Positions 16,036-24,585 of a stretch of 64,000 bases of DNA are shown here, piece after piece (positions within the stretch are counted from its first letter, which is position 1; every line of letters starts with the position of its first letter). Under the pieces are notes generated by a model that worked only from the letters and a program-made list of their open reading frames with translations, did not search any database and was not told the origin of the DNA. Made by a program: the position numbers and the translations under genes. Source of the stretch: Micromonospora rhizosphaerae (GTDB lineage: Bacteria; Actinomycetota; Actinomycetes; Mycobacteriales; Micromonosporaceae); assembly GCF_900091465.1 (NCBI RefSeq), contig NZ_FMHV01000002.1, forward strand, positions 1,922,001 through 1,986,000, given 5' to 3'.

Positions 16036-17007
16036 TCAGGGGCGCGGGTGGAAGGTGCGGCGGTACGCCGAGGGGGCGACGCCGACGCGGTGCTGGAAGT
16101 GCTGGCGGAGGGCGGCGGTGGTGCCGAAGCCGGAGCGGCGGGCCACCTGGTCGACGGTCAGGTCGGTGGTCTCCAGCAGCAGTCGCGCGTGCTCGGTGCG
16201 CTGTTGGAGCAGCCACTGGGCCGGGCTGAGCCCGGTCTCGGAGCGGAAGTGCCGGGTGAAGGTGCGGATGCTCATCCGCGCGTGCGCGGCCAGGTCGCGC
16301 AGTGCGACCGGCTCGTGCAGTCGCTGCCGGGCCCACTCGCGGGTGGCGGCGGTGCCGATCTCCGATCCGCGGGGGACCGGCCGCTCGATGTACTGCGCCT
16401 GCCCGCCCTCCCGCCACGGCGGCACCACGCAGCGCCGGGCCGACCGGTTGGCCACCTCGCTGCCGTGGTCCCTGCGGATCACATGCAGGCAGAGGTCGAG
16501 GCCGGCGGCCACCCCGGCCGAGGTGAGCACCCCGTCGTCGATGAAGAGCACCTCCGGATCCAGCTCGACGTTCGGGTAGAGCCGGCGGAACGAGCTTGCG
16601 TGGGCCCAGTGGGTGGTGGCCCGGTGGCCGTCGAGCAGCCCGGCGGCGGCCAGCACGAAAGCCCCCGTGCAGATCGACATGATCCGCGCGCCCCGGTCGT
16701 GGGCGGCCCGCAGCGCCGCCGCGACGGCGGGGTCGACCGTGCCGTCGACCAGCGGGGAACCGCCGTGGATGCCGGGGACGACCACCGTGTCGGCGGCCTC
16801 GACCAGCTCCAGCCCGTGGTCGGGGAGGACCTGAAAACCGGCGGTGCTGCGCACCGGCAGACGGCCGGCGGTGCAGGTGTCGACCGTGTAGAGCTGTTGC
16901 ATGTCCTCGGTGCGGGCGGTGCCGAAGACCTGGGACGGGGTGCCAAGGTCCAGGCCGACGACCTGGTCGAGGGCGAGCACCGCGATCCGGTGCGGGACGA
17001 GGGCCAT
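16036..17007 (-). CDS. GlxA/FtrA-type AraC-family transcriptional regulator
   Basis: A 323-residue regulator with two domains. Residues 1-185 are a DJ-1/PfpI-like glutamine amidotransferase-type domain with the conserved SICTGAFVLAAAGLLDGH nucleophile region. Residues 210-315 hold a double AraC helix-turn-helix (HARMSIRTFTRHFRSETGLS and VARRSGFGTTAALRQHFQ). Such proteins sense small metabolites, but the ligand here is unknown. ATG 17007 (MALVPHRIAVLALD) fits the family start; ATG 17025 is an in-frame alternative. It is divergent from the MFS transporter at 17078 with about 70 bp between them, the classic layout of a regulator controlling its transporter. Confidence 0.9.
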   Translation of the reverse strand: MALVPHRIAVLALDQVVGLDLGTPSQVFGTARTEDMQQLYTVDTCTAGRLPVRSTAGFQVLPDHGLELVEAADTVVVPGIHGGSPLVDGTVDPAVAAALRAAHDRGARIMSICTGAFVLAAAGLLDGHRATTHWAHASSFRRLYPNVELDPEVLFIDDGVLTSAGVAAGLDLCLHVIRRDHGSEVANRSARRCVVPPWREGGQAQYIERPVPRGSEIGTAATREWARQRLHEPVALRDLAAHARMSIRTFTRHFRSETGLSPAQWLLQQRTEHARLLLETTDLTVDQVARRSGFGTTAALRQHFQHRVGVAPSAYRRTFHPRP

Positions 17008-17077
17008 GGCCCGATTATTGCGCATGATGGCTTTCCGGCCACTCGTCGGGCGCCCTCCGGCCGCCGAGACTCGGACC

Positions 17078-18388
17078 GTGACCCGATACCGCCGTCTCCA
17101 TCCGGCCTGGACCGTGGCCGCGGTCTCCTTCGTGGCGCTGGTCGGCGCGGCCGGCTTCCGCGCCACGCCGGGAGTGCTGCTGCACCCGCTGCACGCCGAG
17201 TTCCGCTGGCCACTGGCCACCATCTCCGCCGCCGTCTCGGTCAACCTCATGCTCTACGGGCTGACCGCGCCCTTCGCCGCCGCGCTGATGGACCGGTTCG
17301 GCATCCGGCGCGTGGTCGCCGGGGCGCTGGCGCTGGTGGCGGCGGGCAGCGGCCTGACCGTGTTCATGACCGCGAGCTGGCAGCTGATCCTCTGCTGGGG
17401 CGTCCTCGTCGGGCTGGGCACCGGCTCGATGGCGCTGGCCTTCGTGGCCACGGTGACCGGGCGCTGGTTCGTCCGCCGCCGGGGCCTGGTGACCGGCGTG
17501 CTGACCGCCGGCGGGGCGGCCGGCCAACTGGTCTTCCTGCCGTTGCTGGCTGTCCTGGTCCGCGACCACGGCTGGCGGGTGGCCGCGCTCGTCGTCGCCG
17601 GGGCGGCGCTGGCGGTCGTACCTCTGGCGGCGTGGCTGCTGCGCGAGCACCCGGCGGATCTCGGCCTGCCCGCCTACGGCGCGACCGAGGTGGTGGCCCC
17701 GGCGCCGCCGACCGGTGGGGCGGCGGCCCGGGCGGTCGGCGCGCTGGCCCAGGCCGCGCGGACCCGGCCGTTCTGGCTGCTCGCCGGCGGCTTCGCGATC
17801 TGCGGCGCGACCACCAACGGCCTGGTCGGCACCCACTTCGTGCCGGCCGCCCACGACCACGGCCTGCCGGAGACCACCGCGGCCGGGCTGCTCGCCCTGG
17901 TCGGGATCTTCGACATCGTCGGCACGGTGGCCTCCGGCTGGCTCACCGACCGGGTGGACAGCCGGCTCCTGCTCGGCGCCTACTACGCGCTGCGCGGGGC
18001 GTCGCTGCTGGTGCTGCCCGGCCTCTTCGCCGGCACCGCCGAGCCGAGCATGCTGGTCTTCGTCGTCTTCTACGGCCTGGACTGGGTGGCCACCGTGCCG
18101 CCGACCGTGGCGCTGTGCCGGGAGTACTTCGGCGCGTCCGGAGCGGTGGTCTTCGGCTGGGTCTTCGCCGCCCACCAGGTCGGCGCGGCGGTCGCCGCCA
18201 CCGGGGCCGGGCTGGTCCGGGACCAGCTCGGCGACTACGCCCTGGCCTGGTACGTGGCCGGCGCGCTCTCGATCGGTGCGGCCGGGCTCTCCCTGCTGCT
18301 GCGCCGGCGCCGGCCGCTCACCGTGCCGGTCGAGCCGGTCGCGCTTCCTGTGGCCGCCGGTCGGCGGGCGTGGAGCTACCGGGGCTGA
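17078..18388 (+). CDS. MFS transporter (OFA/monocarboxylate-type)
   Basis: A 436-residue, 12-helix major facilitator. N-terminal signatures include AALMDRFGIRRVV (the loop 2-3 motif) and GTGSMALAFVATVTGRWFVRRRGL in helix 4-5. The second half starts at ARTRPFWLLAGGFAICG and shows GWLTDRVDSRLLLGAYY. This pattern fits the MFS group of oxalate/formate and monocarboxylate carriers. The frame is open upstream into the divergent regulator; GTG 17078 was chosen because it puts a few polar residues before the first helix and leaves a promoter space. It is probably controlled by the divergent GlxA-like regulator. It converges with the lectin gene, 8 bp between stops. Confidence 0.87.
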   Translation: MTRYRRLHPAWTVAAVSFVALVGAAGFRATPGVLLHPLHAEFRWPLATISAAVSVNLMLYGLTAPFAAALMDRFGIRRVVAGALALVAAGSGLTVFMTASWQLILCWGVLVGLGTGSMALAFVATVTGRWFVRRRGLVTGVLTAGGAAGQLVFLPLLAVLVRDHGWRVAALVVAGAALAVVPLAAWLLREHPADLGLPAYGATEVVAPAPPTGGAAARAVGALAQAARTRPFWLLAGGFAICGATTNGLVGTHFVPAAHDHGLPETTAAGLLALVGIFDIVGTVASGWLTDRVDSRLLLGAYYALRGASLLVLPGLFAGTAEPSMLVFVVFYGLDWVATVPPTVALCREYFGASGAVVFGWVFAAHQVGAAVAATGAGLVRDQLGDYALAWYVAGALSIGAAGLSLLLRRRRPLTVPVEPVALPVAAGRRAWSYRG

Positions 18389-18396
18389 GGCGACGC

Positions 18397-19122
18397 TCAG
18401 CCGACCGTCCACTGCTGCTCGGGCGCGCCCGAGCAGGGGGCCTGTTCGAGCTGGTCACCGGCCTCGGTGCCGGCGTCGTCGACCTGCGCGCACTTGCCGC
18501 TGTGCACGGCGACCAGCAGCACCGGGCCGGCGCCGGTCGGGGTGAGCCGCCACTGCTGGTTGGGCTGCCCGTTGCAGGACCACTGCTGCACGTCCACGCC
18601 GTCGTCGGTGCGCTGCCCGTCCACGTCCAGGCACTTGCCGCTGGCCGCGTTGATCAGGGTGAACACGTCGGTGGCGACCGGGGTCGCCATCCACTGCTGC
18701 TCCGGTCCGCCGGTGCAGTCGGCCAGCGCGGCGTCCGCGCCCTCGGGATCGTCGTCGGTCACCCCGACGCAGAGCCCGGAGGCGGCCGCCCGGAAGACCT
18801 TCGGTCCGCCGGTCGGTGCCGGCGGGGTGGTGGCCGCGGCCGTCGGCGACGGCTCGGCCGGGGTGGTGGGTGCGGGCTCGGTGGTCGGCGCGGCCGGGGC
18901 CGGCCCGCTGGCCGCCGTGGTCGGCCCGACCGCCGCGGGCACCACCGGCTCGTCCTCGCCGCCCAGCACACCGGTGGCGAAAAAGACTCCCAGCAGTACG
19001 CCGACCAGCGCGGTGGCCAGCGCGATCCGCATCAGCGGGTCCCGCGGCAGGGTGGGGCGGACCGCCCGGCGGGCGCCGTAGACGGTGCCGGGCGGATCGG
19101 TGCGCAGCTCGGGGTCGGACAT
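18397..19122 (-). CDS. Membrane-anchored ricin-type beta-trefoil lectin
   Basis: A 241-residue protein with one membrane helix at about 31-51 (MRIALATALVGVLLGVFFAT), a Pro/Thr/Ala-rich stalk (about 55-108) and a C-terminal ricin B-type trefoil. The three QxW repeats are visible as PEQQWMATP, PNQQWRLTP and PEQQWTVG, with paired cysteines (LCVGV, KCLDVDG, KCAQVDD). The N-terminus is short and charged without a cleavage site, so it is predicted as a type II anchored protein with the lectin outside. No catalytic domain is attached, so it may bind cell-wall or environmental glycans. ATG 19122 is preferred; GTG 19140 is possible. Confidence 0.88.
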   Translation of the reverse strand: MSDPELRTDPPGTVYGARRAVRPTLPRDPLMRIALATALVGVLLGVFFATGVLGGEDEPVVPAAVGPTTAASGPAPAAPTTEPAPTTPAEPSPTAAATTPPAPTGGPKVFRAAASGLCVGVTDDDPEGADAALADCTGGPEQQWMATPVATDVFTLINAASGKCLDVDGQRTDDGVDVQQWSCNGQPNQQWRLTPTGAGPVLLVAVHSGKCAQVDDAGTEAGDQLEQAPCSGAPEQQWTVG

Positions 19123-19179
19123 GGGGGCATCCTGGCTCACCAGCGGAGTCGATGGCCAGCCGCCCCGGCCCCGGGTGAC

Positions 19180-19464
19180 TCAGTCGACGACCCGGACGTC
19201 CTTCCAGAAGGCCACCCGGTCGCGCACCATCTCCGCCTCCGGCTTGGGCTCCGGGTAGTACCAGACGGCATCGGCGCTGGTCTTCCCGTCGTGCTCCAAC
19301 GTGTAGTACGACGCGGTGCCCTTCCACGGGCAGACCGTGTGCGTGTCGGAGTCGCGGATCAGGTCGTCGCGCAGCGCCGAGCGGGGGAAGTAGTGGTTAC
19401 CCTCGACCACCACGGTGTCGTCGCTCTCCGCGACGATCAGGTCGTTCCAGACGGCTTTCGGCAT
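19180..19464 (-). CDS. DUF427 family protein
   Basis: A 94-residue protein covering the whole DUF427 domain. It starts MPKAVWNDLIVAESDDTVVV and shows the family core HTVCPWKGTASYYTL, followed by DAVWYYPEPKPEAEMVRDRV. The Cys-Pro-Trp-Lys-Gly segment is the best family mark. The function is not established; members are small beta-rich proteins sometimes near F420 or redox genes. It is on the same strand as the YbaK gene upstream (37 bp between them) and the lectin downstream (57 bp), so a short operon is possible. Confidence 0.92.
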   Translation of the reverse strand: MPKAVWNDLIVAESDDTVVVEGNHYFPRSALRDDLIRDSDTHTVCPWKGTASYYTLEHDGKTSADAVWYYPEPKPEAEMVRDRVAFWKDVRVVD

Positions 19465-19501
19465 TCCCCCACGCTATGCCGCCCGGCCGGCGCCGACCAC
19501 T

Positions 19502-19972
19502 TCAGGGGGCGGGCTCGGGCTCGGTCACGTCGGCGACCGTGGCCCCCAGGGCCGCGACGGCGGCGTCCGCGTCCACCGCGACGGCCACGCCGCGCTCGCC
19601 AGCGCCGAGGGTGATCTCCCGGCCGCGCAGCCGCTCGTCGGCGATTACCGGCCAGGCGGTGGTCGAACCGAACGGGGTGATGGTGCCGCGCTCGTAGCCG
19701 GTGGCGGCCTTGGCGGCCGCGGCGTCCGGCATGGACAGCCGGCTCACCCCGAGCAGGGCGCGCAGCTTGGGCCAGGCGATGACCCGGTCGCCGGGGGTGA
19801 GCACGAAGAGGTGGTCGTCCTCGCCCCGGCGTACGACGATCGTCTTGACCACGTCGGGGACCGCCACGCCGCGGGCGGCGGCCGCCTCGGGGAGGCTGCG
19901 GACCGGGCCGTGCCGGATCACCCGGTACGGCAGTCCGGCGGCGTCGAGGGCGGCGAGGGCGGGGGACGACAT
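19502..19972 (-). CDS. YbaK/EbsC-family aminoacyl-tRNA deacylase
   Basis: A 156-residue protein of the YbaK/ProX fold, which removes wrongly attached amino acids from tRNA in trans. Features are the N-terminal helix and strand (LDAAGLPYRVIRHGPVRSL), DVVKTIVVRRGEDDHLFVL with the conserved Lys, the GDRVIAWPKLRALLG segment and the late GYERGTITPFGS loop. The ATG at 19972 was chosen because family members start just before this helix; sequence upstream in frame overlaps the promoter region of the divergent oxidoreductase gene at 20066. The exact tRNA specificity cannot be read from sequence. Confidence 0.88.
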   Translation of the reverse strand: MSSPALAALDAAGLPYRVIRHGPVRSLPEAAAARGVAVPDVVKTIVVRRGEDDHLFVLTPGDRVIAWPKLRALLGVSRLSMPDAAAAKAATGYERGTITPFGSTTAWPVIADERLRGREITLGAGERGVAVAVDADAAVAALGATVADVTEPEPAP

Positions 19973-20065
19973 GACCGCCACGGTAACCCGCAGTGCTGCC
20001 GCCGGACGCGAAATGGCCACCGTGGACATCCCACGAATGTCATGGGCGAGGCGTAAGGTGATCAC

Positions 20066-21463
20066 ATGCGCGCGGAGCGTGTGGATCATCCGGTTGACCA
20101 TGATCAAGCGGTGGACACGCTGCGGCGGTCGTACGCCGCGGTGCCCGCCGGCGAGCCCGTACGGCTGGCCAAACGCACCTCCAACCTGTTCCGCCCGAGG
20201 TCGGCGCCCCGCACCCCGGGGCTGGACGTGAGCGGCCTCGACGGAGTGCTCTCCGTCGACCCGGCTGCCCGGACCGCCGACGTGCAGGGCATGTGCAGCT
20301 ACGAGGACCTGGTCGACGCCACCCTGCCGCACGGGCTGATGCCGCTGGTGGTGCCGCAGTTGCGCACCATCACTCTGGGCGGCGCGGTGACCGGGCTGGG
20401 CATCGAGTCCACCTCCTTCCGCAACGGCCTGCCGCACGAGTCGGTGCTTGAGATGGACCTGCTCACCGGCGCCGGCGAGATCGTGACCGCCCGCCCGCAG
20501 GGCGAGCACGCCGACCTCTTCCGCGCCTTCCCCAACTCGCTGGGCAGCCTCGGCTACGCCACCCGGCTACGGATCGAACTCCAGCCGGTCCGCCGGTACG
20601 TGGCGCTGCGCAACATCCGGTTCACCCGGCTGGAGGAGTTGACCGACGCGATCGGCGAGGTGATCACCAAGGGTTCCTGGGCGGGCGACCCCGTCGACGC
20701 GATGGACGGGGTGATGTTCAGCCCCGGCGAGGCGTACCTGGTGCTCGGCACGTTCACCGACGACGCGGAGCGACCCAGCGACTACACCGGGCAGGAGATC
20801 TACTACCGATCCCTGCGCCAGTGCACCCGGGACGCCCTCACCGCGTACGACTATCTGTGGCGCTGGGACACCGACTGGTTCTGGTGCTCCGCGGCGTTCG
20901 GGGTGCAGCACCCCGTCATCCGCCGGCTCTGGCCGGCGCGGTACCGGCGCAGCGACGTCTACCACCGGCTGGTCCGGCTGGAGCACCGGCACCAGGTGGC
21001 CGCCCGGATCGACCGCTGGCGCGGCCAGCCGCCCCGGGAGCGGGTGGTGCAGGACGTGGAGATCCCGCTCGACGGCACCGCCGAGTTCCTGCGCTGGTTC
21101 GCCCGCCACGTGGGGATGACGCCGGTCTGGCTCTGCCCGCTGAGGCTGCGCGAGCCGGCCGGCCCGGGGTCCGCCCGGTCCTGGCCGCTTTATCCCCTCA
21201 AACCGGGCGAAAGTTATGTGAACATTGGCTTCTGGGGAAGCGTGCCGATCGCCGACGGCGCCGCCGACGGCGACGTCAACCGGGCGGTCGAGCGCGCGGT
21301 GTCGGAGGCGGGCGGGCACAAGTCGCTCTACTCCGACGCGTACTACGACCGGGAGGCGTTCGACCGGCTCTACGGCGGGGAGACCTGGCGCGCCGTGAAG
21401 GACCGCTACGACCCGGACCACCGGCTCACCGGACTGTACGAGAAGGCGGTAGCACGACAATGA
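20066..21463 (+). CDS. tmsA: FAD-binding oxidoreductase of 10-methyl fatty acid synthesis (TmsA/BfaA-like)
   Basis: A 465-residue flavoprotein with an FAD_binding_4 domain. Marks are KRTSNLFRPR near the N-terminus, VDPAARTADVQGMCSYEDLV, VPQLRTITLGGAVTGLGIES (the flavin-binding loop) and FPNSLGSLGYATRLRIEL. Together with the downstream methyltransferase it forms the pair known as TmsA/TmsB or BfaA/BfaB. In that system the methyltransferase adds a methylene at C-10 of an oleoyl chain and this enzyme reduces it, giving 10-methylstearic (tuberculostearic) acid. The ATG overlap with the next gene (ATGA) shows translational coupling. 10-methyl fatty acids are typical of many actinomycete membranes, in line with this role, though it rests on similarity and context. 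Confidence 0.88.
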   Translation: MRAERVDHPVDHDQAVDTLRRSYAAVPAGEPVRLAKRTSNLFRPRSAPRTPGLDVSGLDGVLSVDPAARTADVQGMCSYEDLVDATLPHGLMPLVVPQLRTITLGGAVTGLGIESTSFRNGLPHESVLEMDLLTGAGEIVTARPQGEHADLFRAFPNSLGSLGYATRLRIELQPVRRYVALRNIRFTRLEELTDAIGEVITKGSWAGDPVDAMDGVMFSPGEAYLVLGTFTDDAERPSDYTGQEIYYRSLRQCTRDALTAYDYLWRWDTDWFWCSAAFGVQHPVIRRLWPARYRRSDVYHRLVRLEHRHQVAARIDRWRGQPPRERVVQDVEIPLDGTAEFLRWFARHVGMTPVWLCPLRLREPAGPGSARSWPLYPLKPGESYVNIGFWGSVPIADGAADGDVNRAVERAVSEAGGHKSLYSDAYYDREAFDRLYGGETWRAVKDRYDPDHRLTGLYEKAVARQ

Positions 21464-22803
21464 GCCTGACCGACCGTGAACAGGGGGCGGCGAACGCCCC
21501 GTCCAGCCCGCCGGCGGGAGGCCGGCGCACGGGCAAGACCGTGGCGGACGTGGTCCGCGCGGTCACCGCCGGCGACCTGCCGATCCGCATCACCGGGTAC
21601 GACGGCAGCGCAGTCGGCCCGGCCGACGCCGGCATCACCCTGTCGATCCGAACCGAGCGGGGTCTGTCCTACCTGCTCACCGCCCCGGGCGACCTGGGCA
21701 TGGCCCGCGCGTACGTCAGCGGTGACCTCGCGCTGAGCGGGGTGCACCCGGGCGACCCGTACGAGGCGTTCCGGGTGCTCAGGGACGAGCTGCAGCTGCG
21801 GCTGCCGTCGGTGCCCGAGGCGTTGGCCCTGGTCCGCGGCCTCGGCTGGCAGCGGCTGCTGCCGCCGCCGCCCCCGCCGCAGGAGGCCGCGCCGCGCTGG
21901 AAGCGGGTGGTGAACGGGCTGCGGCACTCCCGCACCCGGGACAGCAACGCGATCTCCCACCACTACGACGTCTCGAACGCCTTCTACGAGAAGGTGCTCG
22001 GTCCGTCCATGACGTACACCTGCGCGGTCTTCCACAGCTCGGGCGACACGCTGGAGCAGGCCCAGGCGGCCAAGTACGACCTGGTCGCCGGCAAGCTGGC
22101 GCTCAAGCCGGGGATGAAGCTGCTCGACGTCGGCTGCGGCTGGGGCGGCATGGTCCGGCACGCGGCCCGGGAGTACGGCGTGAAGGCGCTCGGGGTGACC
22201 CTGTCCAAGGCGCAGGCGCAGTGGGCGCAGGCGGCGATCGAGCGGGAGGGGCTGGGCGAGCTCGCCGAGGTGCGGCACCTGGACTACCGGGACGCCCCCC
22301 GGGAGCAGTTCGACGCGATCTCCTCGATCGGGCTGACCGAGCACATCGGGGTGCGCAACTACCCGGCCTACTTCGGTGCACTCCGGGACCGGCTGCGCCC
22401 GGGCGGCCGGCTGCTCAACCACTGCATCACCCGGGCGGACAACCGGGCCCCGCACCGCTCCGGCGCCTTCATCGACCGGTACGTCTTCCCCGACGGCGAG
22501 CTGGCCGGGCCGGGACGGCTGATCAGCGAGATCCACGACGCCGGCCTCGAGGTGCACCACGAGGAGAACCTTCGCCAGCACTACGCGCTGACCCTGGCCG
22601 GCTGGTGCCGCAACCTGGCCGAGCACTGGGACTTCTGCGTCTCGGAGGTGGGTCCGGGCACCGCCCGGGTGTGGGGCCTCTACATGGCCGGCTCCCGGCT
22701 CGCCTTCGAGCGCAACGACATCGAGCTGCACCAGGTGCTGGCCACCCACGATGGCCCGGACGGCGTGAACGGCTACCCGCTGCGCCCGGACTGGACCCCC
22801 TGA
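21460..22803 (+). CDS. tmsB: SAM-dependent fatty acid methyltransferase (TmsB/BfaB, CFA-synthase family)
   Basis: A 447-residue enzyme of the cyclopropane fatty acid synthase family. The N-terminal third is the lipid-binding region (SYLLTAPGDLGMARAYVSGD). The catalytic part shows HHYDVSNAFYEKVLGPSMTY, the SAM site LLDVGCGWGGM, GVTLSKAQAQWA and IGLTEHIGVRNYPAYF. The late ENLRQHYALTLAGWCRNL motif is also typical. It starts inside the stop of the TmsA-like gene (ATGA overlap). Cyclopropane synthases and TmsB share this fold; the adjacent FAD oxidoreductase argues for 10-methylene formation rather than cyclopropanation. A clean hairpin terminator follows at 22811. Confidence 0.9.
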   Translation: MSLTDREQGAANAPSSPPAGGRRTGKTVADVVRAVTAGDLPIRITGYDGSAVGPADAGITLSIRTERGLSYLLTAPGDLGMARAYVSGDLALSGVHPGDPYEAFRVLRDELQLRLPSVPEALALVRGLGWQRLLPPPPPPQEAAPRWKRVVNGLRHSRTRDSNAISHHYDVSNAFYEKVLGPSMTYTCAVFHSSGDTLEQAQAAKYDLVAGKLALKPGMKLLDVGCGWGGMVRHAAREYGVKALGVTLSKAQAQWAQAAIEREGLGELAEVRHLDYRDAPREQFDAISSIGLTEHIGVRNYPAYFGALRDRLRPGGRLLNHCITRADNRAPHRSGAFIDRYVFPDGELAGPGRLISEIHDAGLEVHHEENLRQHYALTLAGWCRNLAEHWDFCVSEVGPGTARVWGLYMAGSRLAFERNDIELHQVLATHDGPDGVNGYPLRPDWTP

Positions 22804-22810
22804 CCGATCG

Positions 22811-22836
22811 AAAGGCCGCGCGGAGGCGCGGCCTTT
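22811..22836 (+). terminator. Rho-independent terminator after tmsB
   Basis: Perfect 11-bp stem AAAGGCCGCGC / GCGCGGCCTTT with a GGAG loop, beginning 7 bases after the tmsB stop; the stem ends in a short T run. Confidence 0.85.
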
Positions 22837-22847
22837 CGTCGAACCCA

Positions 22848-22874
22848 TTGACAAAGAAGTTTTGTACGTACAAA
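22848..22874 (+). promoter_or_regulatory. Promoter with palindromic operator for the HTH-SRPBCC operon
   Basis: TTGACA (22848-22853) is a good -35 box. The perfect 14-bp palindrome TTTGTACGTACAAA (22861-22874) lies where the spacer and -10 would be, 11 bp before the regulator start. A repressor bound here would block RNA polymerase, so autoregulation by the HTH protein is likely. Confidence 0.7.
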
Positions 22875-22885
22875 CTGATTTTGCC

Positions 22886-23446
22886 ATGAGAGACGTCCTG
22901 TACCTGGAAGAGCGCGAGCAGGCCGAGGTCCTGCTCAAGCCGCAGCGCATCGAGGTGCTGCGGCAACTGGCCGAGCCGCGCACCTGCACCGAGGTCGCCG
23001 GCCGGTTGGGGCAGACGCCGCAGCGCGTCTACTACCACGTCAAGCAGCTCGTCGCCGCCGGCCTGGCCGAGCAGGTGTCCGAGCGCCGGGTGCGCGGCAT
23101 CTCCGAGGGCATCTACCAGGCCGCCGCCCGGTCGTACTGGCTCTCACCCCGGCTCGTCGGGCGGATCGGCGGCCTGCGCCGGGCGCGGGACGAGCTGAGC
23201 CTCGGCCACCTGCTGGACCTGATGGAGGAGGTCCAGGCGGACGTCGCGGCGCTCGACCGCAACGCGCCCGAGCTGCCGTCGATCGGCGTCTCCGGCGAGA
23301 TCCGGGTGCCGGCCGAGCGGCGCCAGGAGTTCCTGCACGACCTGCAGTCGACCCTGCGGGACCTGTTCACCCGCTACGGCGGCGCCGAGGGTGACGCCTT
23401 CAAGCTCGCCGTGGCCTGCTACCCGAAAGGCGAGAACCATGAGTGA
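22886..23446 (+). CDS. Winged-helix (ArsR-like) transcriptional regulator
   Basis: A 186-residue protein. Residues 10-75 form a winged helix: LLKPQRIEVLRQLAEPRTCT, EVAGRLGQTPQRVYYHVKQL (recognition helix) and LVAAGLAEQVSERRVRGI. The rest (75-186) is helical with SLGHLLDLMEEVQADVAALD and may bind a ligand or dimerise. ATG 22886 was chosen because it starts the family-like segment and follows the promoter-operator at the proper distance; an in-frame GTG at 22862 would lie inside the palindrome. It overlaps the downstream SRPBCC gene by 8 bp, an arrangement often seen for ArsR-SRPBCC pairs, so it very likely represses its own operon. Confidence 0.87.
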   Translation: MRDVLYLEEREQAEVLLKPQRIEVLRQLAEPRTCTEVAGRLGQTPQRVYYHVKQLVAAGLAEQVSERRVRGISEGIYQAAARSYWLSPRLVGRIGGLRRARDELSLGHLLDLMEEVQADVAALDRNAPELPSIGVSGEIRVPAERRQEFLHDLQSTLRDLFTRYGGAEGDAFKLAVACYPKGENHE

Positions 23447-24302
23447 CCTGCTGACCCTGCGCGCCCGGCTCGCCGCCCCGGCCGAGACCGTGCGCCGCGC
23501 CCTGACCGACCCGGCCGAGCTGCGCGTCTGGCTGGCCGAGCACGCCGAGGTCGAGCTGCCGCACCGGTACGCGTTCTGGGGCCGCTTCACCCCGGAGGGC
23601 GACGCGCCGCACCAGCGGCTGCTCCACGTCGACGAGCACATACTGCGCTTCGCCTGGCTGCTCGACGGCGTGGAGACCACCACCGAGGTCGAGCTGACGC
23701 CCGAGGGCGGGACCACCGTCATCACGCTGCGGCAGAGCCATTTCGACTTCGCCGAGGCGATGAGCGGCAGCAGCATCCGCGGCGTGCTGCAGACCTTCTG
23801 GGGGCTGGCGATCGCCAACCTCGCCGCCCACCTGGAGAGCCGCCCGCTGCTGCCCCGTACCGACTTCACCTCGTCCGACCTGCGCGGCGAGCTGCTGATC
23901 GCCGCCCCGATGGATCGGGTCTGGGCGTCGCTGACCGACTCCGACCAGGCCAGCGCCTGGTTCGGTCACCCGATCGGCATCGAGCCCTGGGTCGGCGGCC
24001 GGTACGCCATGGGCGGCTTCGAGTCCGGGTACGCGGCCAAGGTGATCGACCTGGAGCCGGGTCGCAAGGTGTCCGTCGACTGGGGGCCGACCGGGATCAT
24101 CACCTGGGAGCTGGCCGAGTCCGACGGGAAGACCAAGCTGACCTTCGTGCAGAGCGGCTTCGACGAGGGCCGCCCGCCGTACGCGGCGTGGAGCGGGTCG
24201 GTGGCCGGGCTGGCCGAGCTGCGCCGCTACCACGAGGTCGAGAACTGGCAGCCGATCTGGCTCTCGGTGGAGATGCCGGCAACCGCCGGCTCCACCAGCT
24301 GA
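23439..24302 (+). CDS. Tandem SRPBCC (AHSA1/START-like) domain protein
   Basis: A 287-residue protein made of two SRPBCC helix-grip domains. The first covers about 1-135 (RLAAPAETVRRALTDPAELR, VELTPEGGTTVITLRQSHF). The second covers about 150-275 (LLIAAPMDRVWASLTDSDQA, WVGGRYAMGGFESGY, TFVQSGFDEGRP). These folds bind hydrophobic ligands or act as chaperone-activating (Aha1-like) modules. Two domains in one chain are less usual than one. It is translated from within the end of the regulator gene. A GGGGGCCC-core hairpin follows its stop. Ligand and role are unknown. Confidence 0.87.
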   Translation: MSDLLTLRARLAAPAETVRRALTDPAELRVWLAEHAEVELPHRYAFWGRFTPEGDAPHQRLLHVDEHILRFAWLLDGVETTTEVELTPEGGTTVITLRQSHFDFAEAMSGSSIRGVLQTFWGLAIANLAAHLESRPLLPRTDFTSSDLRGELLIAAPMDRVWASLTDSDQASAWFGHPIGIEPWVGGRYAMGGFESGYAAKVIDLEPGRKVSVDWGPTGIITWELAESDGKTKLTFVQSGFDEGRPPYAAWSGSVAGLAELRRYHEVENWQPIWLSVEMPATAGSTS

Positions 24303-24308
24303 CCTCAG

Positions 24309-24347
24309 TAAGGGCCCCCTGTCACCCAATCGGGTACAGGGGGTCCG
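24309..24347 (+). repeat. GGGCCCCCTGT hairpin (repeat family member, possible terminator)
   Basis: AAGGGCCCCCTGTCACCC pairs with GGGTACAGGGGGTCC across a short loop. The GGGGGCCC core is shared with the in-frame insertion at 12551-12607. It sits just after the SRPBCC stop and may also end transcription. The following ~235 bp (24348-24585) are lower in GC, have no recognised gene, and probably include the CHRD promoter. Confidence 0.65.
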
Positions 24348-24585
24348 TTGCTGGTCGAAGTCGCTCAACGGGTTCCGAAGATCTCTCGCGGTCGGATCGG
24401 CGAAGAAGACTACGACATCGGGCGAATCTGGGACAATTTCGCCATAGGGGCGCCTGTTTCAGCCCGAGTGCCATCACGACTCTCGTTCTTCGCTGAACGG
24501 CGCCTTCCTGCCTGTGTCCCCAATGGATGGCCAATCGCCGTCGCCGAGCGTGGGCCCAGGCCTTACCTAGGAAGGAGTAGCAGTG

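Noticed and set aside
15916..19614. A 1232-codon open frame on the plus strand
   Set aside because: Runs across the GlxA-like, MFS and lectin genes in the wrong frame or strand; no family pattern, only the high-GC lack of stop codons.
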